From the NCBI RefSeq assembly GCF_003611035.1, contig NZ_CP030033.1:434001-498000 (forward strand): DNA of 64,000 bases, given 5' to 3'. Under the pieces are notes generated by a model, which saw nothing but the letters and a program-made list of their open reading frames with translations, was not told where the DNA came from and searched no databases. This DNA comes from Cryobacterium soli (GTDB lineage: Bacteria; Actinomycetota; Actinomycetes; Actinomycetales; Microbacteriaceae). The position numbers and the translations under genes were made by a program. Positions within the stretch are counted from its first letter, which is position 1. Each line of letters begins with the position of its first letter. This document shows positions 58,078-64,000 of this stretch, piece by piece.

Positions 58078-59856
58078 TTACCAGGTACCGGAGAGATCAG
58101 GCGCGGCGGCGCCCGAGGGAACTGCCCGGTACTTCTTCAGCACCTGACTCATGACTTCCTGGAAGACCGGAGCGGATGCTGCTGAAGAGTTCATGTTAAC
58201 AGGATCGGCCAGACTCACCGAAACGACGTACTGCGGATCGTCGGCCGGGGCGAAGCCCGACACCGACACGAGATAGCCCTTGGTGTAGCCGCCCTTGCCG
58301 TCGGGCATCTGGGCGGTTCCGGTCTTGGCGGCCACCCGGTAGCCGGGGATCTTCCACTTCTCGGCGAGCCATCCCTGCTGGTAGACCATTTCGAGCATGT
58401 CGGCTGTCTCGCGGGCCGCCGTGGGCGACACGACCTGGGTGCCCTCGGCGGAGGGAACCTCGGTCATGGTGCCGTCTGCGGCCTTGCAACCGGACACCAG
58501 CTGCACGGGCATGCGCACCCCGTTGTTGGCGATGGTCTGGTAGATGCTCGACACCTGCAGGGCCGTGGTGGTCAGGCCCTGGCCGAACATGGTCGCGTAG
58601 GAGGTCTGGTTGTCCCAGTTCTCCGCGGCGTGCAGGATGCCGGAGTCCTCAGCGGGGAAGCCGCTCTCGGTGACGCTGCCGACGCCGAACTTGGTCATGT
58701 AGTCGTAGCGCTGCTGGTCGTTGAGGAGCTCGCCGAACTTGGACATGCCCGTGTTGGACGACTCGATCAGCACGCCCGTGAGGGTCAGCCGCAGGTCACC
58801 GTGACCGGAGCTGTCGTTGATGTTGGCGCCGTTGGCCGGCAGGTAGCGGAACGGGGCGACGATCTGGGAGTTCGGGTCGGCGAGGCCGGCGTCGATGACG
58901 GATGCCGCGGTGAGGGCCTTGAAGGTGGAGCCGGGCTCGTAGGAGGCGCTGAAGGCGCGGGAGCCGCGGTCGTCCGGGTTGGTCGTGGCGCTCACATTGT
59001 TGGGGTCGACGGCGGGATAGTCGGCGACGGCGACGAGCTTGCCGGTCTTGACCTCCTGCACGACGACGTTGCCCCAGGCGGCGCCGGTGGCCTGGGCCTG
59101 CTTGGCGAGCACCTGCTGCACGAACCACTGCAGGTCGGAGTCGATGGTGGTGACGACGTCGCTGCCGTCCACGGCGGCCTTCGTGGTGACCGTGCTTTCG
59201 GGCAGGCGCACGCCGTCGGCGCCGCGCTCGTAGGTCTCGATGCCGTTGTTGCTGGCCAGGCAGGAGTCCTGCCCCAGCTCGAGGCCCGCCTGGGCCTCCC
59301 CCTCGCCGGAGACGAAGCCGACGAGGTTGCCGGCGACGGCGCCGTTGGGGTAGACCCGGCTGGGGTTCTGGTACAGATACAGCCACGGGATGTCGAGGGC
59401 GTCGAGGGCACGAAAGGCATCCACGTCGACCTGTTTGGTGATGTATGCGAAATCGGACTTGGGGTTCTCGGTCAGTGAGTCCGTGACGATGCCCTGCACG
59501 GCCTCGGCGGTCTGGCCTGTGATGGCCCCGATCTCGGCCGCGGCCTGGGCGACCGGCACCGAGACATCCTTGCCGTTGACGGTCCGGGTGAACGTGCTGG
59601 TGTTCTTGGGCGACACGACGACGTCGTAACGCATGACAGTTCCGGCCAGCACCACCCCGTTGGCGTCGAGGATCTCGCCGCGAGAGCCGTAGACCGTCTT
59701 CTCCACAGAGCGGTTACCGAGGGAGTCGGCGCTGAGAGAGTCGGCGCGCACCACCTGGATATCCACGAGGCGTACCACGAAGAGTCCGATGATCGCGACA
59801 AGGACGACAATGGTCGCCGCCACTCTGCGCTTGCTGGACATGCTTCTTTTCGCCAC
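58078..59856 (-). CDS. ftsI: Septal transpeptidase FtsI (class B penicillin-binding protein)
   Basis: Cross-links septal peptidoglycan with FtsW. 592 residues: one N-terminal membrane helix (AATIVVLVAIIGLFVVRLVD), dimerisation domain (RGEILDANGVVLAGTVMRYD), then the transpeptidase with catalytic Ser310 in PGSTFKAL, SSN at 366-368 and KTG at 511-513. There is no PASTA domain. GTG at 59856 has AGGAGG about 8 bases upstream. It follows the ftsL-like gene by 33 bases. Confidence 0.96.
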   Translation of the reverse strand: MAKRSMSSKRRVAATIVVLVAIIGLFVVRLVDIQVVRADSLSADSLGNRSVEKTVYGSRGEILDANGVVLAGTVMRYDVVVSPKNTSTFTRTVNGKDVSVPVAQAAAEIGAITGQTAEAVQGIVTDSLTENPKSDFAYITKQVDVDAFRALDALDIPWLYLYQNPSRVYPNGAVAGNLVGFVSGEGEAQAGLELGQDSCLASNNGIETYERGADGVRLPESTVTTKAAVDGSDVVTTIDSDLQWFVQQVLAKQAQATGAAWGNVVVQEVKTGKLVAVADYPAVDPNNVSATTNPDDRGSRAFSASYEPGSTFKALTAASVIDAGLADPNSQIVAPFRYLPANGANINDSSGHGDLRLTLTGVLIESSNTGMSKFGELLNDQQRYDYMTKFGVGSVTESGFPAEDSGILHAAENWDNQTSYATMFGQGLTTTALQVSSIYQTIANNGVRMPVQLVSGCKAADGTMTEVPSAEGTQVVSPTAARETADMLEMVYQQGWLAEKWKIPGYRVAAKTGTAQMPDGKGGYTKGYLVSVSGFAPADDPQYVVSVSLADPVNMNSSAASAPVFQEVMSQVLKKYRAVPSGAAAPDLSGTW

Positions 59857-59889
59857 GTGTGGTCCTCCTGTACCGGACTGTACCGGCGT

Positions 59890-60483
59890 TTAGCGAGTGG
59901 TCGGCGACGGCAGGCCGTCGGTCACGGCAACTGCCAGCGGAGCAGATCCTGCTGTCGCGGCGGCCGCGGACGCGACGCTGGTCCCTTGGCCGCCCGCGGG
60001 CAGCTGAGTCACCAGCGGCACCCCGGCCAGCAGGGCGTTGGGCACCAGGCTCGCCGCGCCTGCCTGGCTTCCGCTGGCCGAGCTCGGTGCGCCGAGGACG
60101 GCGCCGTCCGAAAGACGCAGGTACGCGGGGCTGGAATTGCTGACCATGCCCAGCGCCTCGGCGTTGGCGGCCAGGCTCTGCGGAGAGGACACCCGGATGA
60201 GGTCTTCGCTCACACTGCTGGCCGTGCGGCCGAGTTCGACCTGGCTGGCGCGCAGTGCCGAGATCTCGTAAGCGCCCTGCGAGATTCCGACGCTCAACAG
60301 GAGCTGGGCGACGATGACCGCCCCGACGCAGGCCACGGCTGACAGTGCGTAGACCACGCGCGGCCGCTTGTGCGCGCTCGGGCTGACGATCTCGATATGG
60401 CGGCGTTCCTCCGCCCCGGTGCGCGGGTCGTGATCCGGGCGAAGGGGTGCCGATTCAAATGCCCGGGCCAGGTTGTCGCTCAT
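59890..60483 (-). CDS. FtsL-like division protein
   Basis: 197-residue bitopic membrane protein in the position of FtsL. A basic cytoplasmic region is followed by the helix [20 protein letters not shown] (44-63) and a short coiled coil ([20 protein letters not shown]), then a long Ala/Ser/Gly/Pro-rich tail (about 120-197) without a recognised fold. FtsL proteins are very poorly conserved, so the name rests on position and layout. The ATG overlaps the rsmH stop (ATGA). Confidence 0.8.
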   Translation of the reverse strand: MSDNLARAFESAPLRPDHDPRTGAEERRHIEIVSPSAHKRPRVVYALSAVACVGAVIVAQLLLSVGISQGAYEISALRASQVELGRTASSVSEDLIRVSSPQSLAANAEALGMVSNSSPAYLRLSDGAVLGAPSSASGSQAGAASLVPNALLAGVPLVTQLPAGGQGTSVASAAAATAGSAPLAVAVTDGLPSPTTR

Positions 60484-61571
60484 TCGGCTCTCCTCAGTCG
60501 TTCGGCGGCACGTAGGCGAACCGACGTTGCACGGGGGTTGATGGCTTTCTCGTCCTCGGACGCCTGTTCGGCGCCTCGGATGAGCAGGGTGAACAGCGGC
60601 TTGTGTTCCGGCAGTTCGACGGGGAGTCCGGCGGGGGCGCTGGACGTGGAGGCGGCGGCGAACATCCGCTTGACGATGCGGTCTTCGAGCGACTGGTAGG
60701 CCATGGTCACGATGCGGCCGCCGACGGCGACGGCCTCCATCGCGGCGGGGATGGCGCGCTCGAGAACGGCCAATTCCTGGTTGACCTCGATGCGCAGCGC
60801 CTGGAAGACCCGTTTGGCGGGGTGTCCCATCCGCTGCACGGCCACGGGGGTGACCTTGGTGATGACCTCGACCAGCTGGGCCGAGCGAACGAACGGCACG
60901 GTCTCGCGAGCCTCGACGATCGCCTTGGCGTAGCGTCCGGCGAGTTTCTCCTCGCCGTACTCCTGGAAGATGCGACGCAGTTCGGCCTCGCTGTAGTCGG
61001 CGAGGATGCGCTCGGCGGTGAGCGGTGACGTGCTGTCCATCCGCATGTCCAGCGGGGCGTCCTTGGAATAGGAGAAGCCGCGCTCGACCTGGTCGAGCTG
61101 CATGCTGGAGACGCCCAGGTCGAACAGGATGCCCTGGACCTCGCTGATGCCGAGACCCGCAAGGGCGTCGAGGATGCCGTCATAGACCGTGTGGACGAGG
61201 TGGATGCGGTCGTGGAACGGTTTGAGGCGCTCTTCGGCGATGGCCAGCGCGTCGAGGTCGCGGTCCAAACCCACCAGGGTGAGGCCGGGGAAACGGCTGA
61301 GCATGGCTTCGGCGTGGCCGCCCATACCGAGGGTGGCGTCCACGAGGATCGCGCCGGGCTTGTCCAGAACGGGGCCCAGCAGCTCGATGCTGCGCTCCAG
61401 CAGCACCGGGGTGTGGATCTCGCTCAGCTGGGGCCGGTCGGCCGGGGCTGCTGCGGTGGTGTCGGTGGTCATCTCGTCGTTCGGCTTGTTGTTCGTGTTG
61501 TCGTTGATGTTGGTGCCGTTGCTGTCTTTGGTCATAGCTACCCGGGCTGGATCCTGGGGCCGGATCCCCAT
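60480..61571 (-). CDS. rsmH: 16S rRNA m4C1402 methyltransferase RsmH
   Basis: Methylates C1402 in the ribosomal P site. SAM-binding motif [60 protein letters not shown] and [20 protein letters not shown]. The N-terminus has a low-complexity Asn/Thr/Asp-rich tail before [13 protein letters not shown]. Start uncertain: ATG at 61571 (GGCGGA upstream, 363 residues) or ATG at 61535. Second gene of the mraZ cluster. Confidence 0.94.
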   Translation of the reverse strand: MGIRPQDPARVAMTKDSNGTNINDNTNNKPNDEMTTDTTAAAPADRPQLSEIHTPVLLERSIELLGPVLDKPGAILVDATLGMGGHAEAMLSRFPGLTLVGLDRDLDALAIAEERLKPFHDRIHLVHTVYDGILDALAGLGISEVQGILFDLGVSSMQLDQVERGFSYSKDAPLDMRMDSTSPLTAERILADYSEAELRRIFQEYGEEKLAGRYAKAIVEARETVPFVRSAQLVEVITKVTPVAVQRMGHPAKRVFQALRIEVNQELAVLERAIPAAMEAVAVGGRIVTMAYQSLEDRIVKRMFAAASTSSAPAGLPVELPEHKPLFTLLIRGAEQASEDEKAINPRATSVRLRAAERLRRAE

Positions 61572-61635
61572 CCGTTCCGCCTGGCACCGGGGAAGTGTGT
61601 CAGGAGGGCGACGGCTGGGAGTCGGGCACCAGGAG

Positions 61636-62067
61636 CTAGAAGAGTCCCGGAATCACCTCCTCCGTGATGTTGGCGAACGAGGTCTCCTGCTCGGCGAGAT
61701 AGCTGTCCCAGACCTCGGTGTCCCAGATCTCCACGCGGTTGCCCACGCCGATGACCGTGAGGTCGCGGTCGAGTCCCGCGTAGGCCCTGAGGTTGGCCGG
61801 GATGGTGACGCGGTTCTGCTTGTCGGGGGTCTCGGCGCTGGCTCCCGAGAGGAAGACGCGGAAGAAGTCGCGCCCCTCCTTGCTCGTGATGGGCGCCTGG
61901 CGGATCTTCTCGTGCACCTCGTCGAAGTCACGCGAGGTGAAGACGTAGAGGCAGCGCTCCTGACCGCGAGTCATCACGATGCCGGTCGAGAGCTCGTCGC
62001 GGAATTTGGCCGGCAGGATGACGCGTCCTTTTTCGTCGAGCTTGGGGGCATAGGTCCCGAGGAACAT
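61636..62067 (-). CDS. mraZ: Transcriptional regulator MraZ
   Basis: DNA-binding repressor of the division cluster, 143 residues with two SpoVT/AbrB-like halves. The first contains [20 protein letters not shown], the second [20 protein letters not shown]. It opens [15 protein letters not shown]. It binds repeated boxes in its own promoter, seen here at 62106-62129. First gene of the long minus-strand run. Confidence 0.97.
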   Translation of the reverse strand: MFLGTYAPKLDEKGRVILPAKFRDELSTGIVMTRGQERCLYVFTSRDFDEVHEKIRQAPITSKEGRDFFRVFLSGASAETPDKQNRVTIPANLRAYAGLDRDLTVIGVGNRVEIWDTEVWDSYLAEQETSFANITEEVIPGLF

Positions 62068-62105
62068 TCGTCACCCCTCTCTTCCGGCCAAGGTCAGGTG
62101 TTGCT

Positions 62106-62129
62106 CCACTTTACTCCACTATCAACCAC
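62106..62129 (-). promoter_or_regulatory. MraZ boxes upstream of mraZ
   Basis: Three GTGG boxes on the minus strand (CCAC at 62106-62109, 62116-62119 and 62126-62129) with an exact 10-bp period, 39 to 62 bases before the mraZ start. Other MraZ proteins bind short repeats with the same 10-bp spacing, so autorepression is expected. No -10/-35 pair could be fixed. Confidence 0.8.
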
Positions 62130-62250
62130 CGTGTCCGTAAATCAGGGTGTTTTGCCGTTTAATCCTGGTTTTATTCCCTGAATTCACAGGCAATCACTGG
62201 GTGGAGGAAAATCCCACGTTTTGGAGCAGATGTGCCCGTTTTTGGGCATG

Positions 62251-62277
62251 AAAAAGGGCCGACCTGGTGGTCGGCCC
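62251..62277 (-). terminator. Rho-independent terminator downstream of the DUF3040 gene
   Basis: 9-bp stem GGGCCGACC (62256-62264) with its complement (62269-62277), 4-base loop, and TTTTT on the minus strand (62251-62255). Confidence 0.85.
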
Positions 62278-62331
62278 GTGCGGGTCGTGGTCAGTGGGGC
62301 AAAAGGGAGGCAGGTGGGGCGAGCGGGATGC

Positions 62332-62344
62332 GGCTTAACTCACG
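62332..62344. repeat. Dispersed intergenic motif, partial copy C
   Basis: Shares GGCTTAACTCACG with copy A, then diverges. It runs directly into the 62345-62381 hairpin. Confidence 0.5.
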
Positions 62345-62381
62345 AACGCCCGCCATCCTGGGTGTGCCAGGGGCGGGCGTT
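62345..62381. other. Stem-loop next to dispersed motif copy C
   Basis: AACGCCCGCC pairs with GGCGGGCGTT; inside, after an AT bulge, CCTGG pairs with CCAGG around a GTGTG loop. It lies 67 bases past the DUF3040 stop and could be a first terminator or a processing site. Confidence 0.6.
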
Positions 62382-62447
62382 ACTCGGAGTCGACCCGGTG
62401 GTTCACACACGGGTCAGCGGGATGGGCTCGCGGAGCCCAGCCGTGGG

Positions 62448-62828
62448 CTACTGCTGTCCGTCCTGGCGACGGTCCCAGCGGTCGTTGAGCTTGTCCATGA
62501 AGCCCTGCTGGGTGCGCGCCTGGGCGGGGCTGCGAGTCTGGGCCGACGACGGCCGTGTCGCCCGGGCCGTGCGACCCGGGGTGATGGCCAGAAGCACACC
62601 GCCGAACATGATGATGAATCCGATGATGCCCAGCCAGAGCTGCTGCACCGCAACGCCGGCGACAAGAGTCGCGATCCCCACGACACCTGCGAGTACCCCG
62701 AGGACTATGGATCGGTAGTTGGGGCGGAGGCGCGTGCCCCCGACGCTCGCCACGAATTCGGCATCGTTGTGATAGAGACTGCGCTCCATCTCTTCGAGGA
62801 GTCGCTGCTCTTGTTCTGAAAGCGGCAT
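62448..62828 (-). CDS. DUF3040 domain-containing membrane protein
   Basis: 126-residue actinobacterial protein of unknown function. It opens with the family signature PLSEQEQRLLEEMERSLYHN, then two hydrophobic segments (SIVLGVLAGVVGIATLVAGV and LWLGIIGFIIMFGGVLLAI), and a polar C-terminus. ATG at 62828 has GGAGG 8-12 bases upstream. In many actinobacteria it precedes the mraZ cluster, as here. Confidence 0.92.
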   Translation of the reverse strand: MPLSEQEQRLLEEMERSLYHNDAEFVASVGGTRLRPNYRSIVLGVLAGVVGIATLVAGVAVQQLWLGIIGFIIMFGGVLLAITPGRTARATRPSSAQTRSPAQARTQQGFMDKLNDRWDRRQDGQQ

Positions 62829-62889
62829 CTCATTCCTCCAATTGGGGATCGAGCGGATTAGACCCTAATTCTAGTCCCGCCGAGATGGC

Positions 62890-62895
62890 TAGGCT
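62890..62895 (+). promoter_or_regulatory. -10 hexamer TAGGCT, probable leaderless start of the polyprenyl synthetase gene
   Basis: TAGGCT ends six bases before the GTG at 62902, identical in sequence and spacing to 19994-19999. Confidence 0.5.
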
Positions 62896-62901
62896 AGGCA
62901 C

Positions 62902-64000
62902 GTGGCTCAAAGCACTCGACTGGTCGATCTGGTTCATTCTCGCATCGACGAATTCATCAATACGCGTGAATCAATTGTGACGACCATCAGCCCGGACCTT
63001 GCTGTGCTGGTGGACTTCTCACGGCAGTTTCTCAGCGGCGGGAAGCGCTTCCGGGCTCAGTTCGCACACCTCGGCTGGCAGAGCGTTCCGGCGACCACGC
63101 AGACCGCCCCCGACGGGGTGTCTGCCGGCCTGGCCGGCCTGGTGTCCGCGGCCAGCGCACTCGAGGTCTTCCACGCCGCGGCGCTCGTCCACGACGACAT
63201 CATCGACAACTCGGACACCCGCCGAGGAGCCCCCTCGGCGCACCGGCGTTTCGAGAGCCTGCACGGTGCCAACGGATGGGCCGGAAGCCCCGCCGACTTC
63301 GGTCGCGCCTCGGCGATCCTGCTCGGCGACCTCCTGCTCGGCTGGAGCGACGAATTACTCGACGAGGGCCTCGACGGCGCCGCCGACCGGGTCAGCGCTC
63401 GACGCGCCCGCACCGAGTTCAACCTCATGCGCACCGAGGTCACCGCAGGTCAGTATCTCGACATCCTGGAGGAGCGCGCCTGGCTCACCCAACCCGAGGC
63501 GGAGCTGCTCGACCGCGCCGTGCGGGTCATCATCTTCAAGTCGGCCAAGTACAGCGTGCAGGCACCGCTCGTGATCGGCGCGGCCCTCGCCGGTGCCGAT
63601 GACGAGCAGCTCGACATCTTGCGGGCGTTCGGGCTGCCGCTCGGGATCGCCTACCAGCTGCGCGACGACCTGCTCGGGGTGTTCGGTGATGCCAGCGTCA
63701 CGGGCAAGCCCAGTGGTGACGACCTGCGCGAGGGCAAGCGAACCGTCCTGATCGCCCTGACCAGGGAACGCCTGGACGCGGCGGACCTGGGCACTGTCGA
63801 CAGGCTGCTCGGCCGCCCCGACCTCACGCCGGAGCAGATCTCGGCCCTGCAGCAGGTCATCGTGGACAGCGGCGCCGTCGACAGGGTCGAGACCCTGATC
63901 CAGCAGAACGTGGCCCAGGCTCTCGCCGCGCTGGACGGTTCGCTCGTGGAGCAGAGCGTGCAGGTCGCGCTCACCGACTTCGCCGGAACGGTGACCCGAC
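62902..64000 (+). CDS. Polyprenyl (isoprenyl) diphosphate synthase, 3' end outside the window
   Basis: Trans-prenyltransferase that elongates isoprenoid diphosphates for quinones or carotenoids. About 366 codons are present, nearly the full family length. The first aspartate-rich motif is DDIID (98-102) in ALVHDDIIDNSDTRRG, preceded by GGKRFR; the second is YQLRDDLLGVFGD. A bulky residue is not obvious before the first motif, so chain length cannot be predicted. The frame is still open at the window edge. GTG at 62902 is probably leaderless. Confidence 0.93.
   Translation, partial: MAQSTRLVDLVHSRIDEFINTRESIVTTISPDLAVLVDFSRQFLSGGKRFRAQFAHLGWQSVPATTQTAPDGVSAGLAGLVSAASALEVFHAAALVHDDIIDNSDTRRGAPSAHRRFESLHGANGWAGSPADFGRASAILLGDLLLGWSDELLDEGLDGAADRVSARRARTEFNLMRTEVTAGQYLDILEERAWLTQPEAELLDRAVRVIIFKSAKYSVQAPLVIGAALAGADDEQLDILRAFGLPLGIAYQLRDDLLGVFGDASVTGKPSGDDLREGKRTVLIALTRERLDAADLGTVDRLLGRPDLTPEQISALQQVIVDSGAVDRVETLIQQNVAQALAALDGSLVEQSVQVALTDFAGTVTR

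Larger units (their letters stand above)
62068..62447. other. 380-base gene-free region between mraZ and the DUF3040 gene
   Basis: Holds the MraZ boxes and an AT-rich promoter zone (about 62110-62220), a small stem TGCCC/GGGCA (62233-62248), the DUF3040 terminator (62251-62277), copy C of the dispersed motif (62332-62344) and a further hairpin (62345-62381). No protein gene is visible. Confidence 0.7.

Overview
The window is high-GC DNA with compact, often overlapping genes. GTG and TTG starts are common, and several genes have a -10 hexamer six bases before the start codon. The gene order (hrcA-dnaJ, lepA-hemW, rpsT-holA-comEC-comEA-leuS, hisD-nrdR-pyrD, and a complete division and cell-wall cluster with sepF-yggT-divIVA) and the proteins point to an actinobacterium of the family Microbacteriaceae. 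Cryobacterium or a close relative is my best guess; the genus is inferred, not shown. I found no IS element, prophage, CRISPR array, rRNA or tRNA. This is core chromosome with small accessory pieces.

Layout. 1-6.9 kb: dnaJ (3' end outside the window) and hrcA behind a CIRCE operator, two tandem DUF4870 membrane proteins, then hemW, a DUF1990 gene and lepA. 6.9-9.7 kb: a NarL-type sensor kinase, its LuxR-type regulator and an alpha/beta hydrolase in one operon. 9.8-19.8 kb: rpsT with a strong terminator, a small membrane protein, holA, comEC, comEA, leuS, pabB and a possible 40-residue membrane peptide. 20.0-28.1 kb: a DedA protein, then cydABDC (cytochrome bd and its ABC exporter) divergent from a BlaI-family repressor and an M56 metallopeptidase. 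Two copies of a perfect inverted repeat lie between the divergent genes. 28.1-32.2 kb: a four-gene osmoprotectant ABC importer and a TetR regulator. 32.4-38.5 kb: an App1-type phosphatase, pyrD, nrdR, hisD, a flavin reductase, a PlsC-like acyltransferase and a small membrane protein. 38.5-62.1 kb: one unbroken minus-strand run in the order mraZ, rsmH, ftsL-like, ftsI, murE, murF, mraY, murD, ftsW, murG, murC, ftsQ, ftsZ, yggS, sepF, yggT, divIVA, lspA, rluD-like, dnaE. 62.4-64 kb: a DUF3040 protein and a polyprenyl synthetase cut by the window end.

How it works together. The 20-gene run carries the MurC-MurG precursor pathway except Ddl, the septal synthase pair FtsW-FtsI, the Z-ring with its SepF anchor, and the polar growth scaffold DivIVA. 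MraZ boxes with a 10-bp period precede it. MurE has an unusual amino-acid selection motif, which fits the non-DAP peptidoglycan of Microbacteriaceae. The best candidate for a little-described regulatory system is the BlaI/M56 pair facing the cytochrome bd operon with a shared double operator. Other signals that gene content does not explain are a 22-base motif repeated just past the stop codons of hemW and dnaE, a 32-bp perfect palindrome centred on the yggS start codon, and a structured ftsQ-ftsZ intergenic region.
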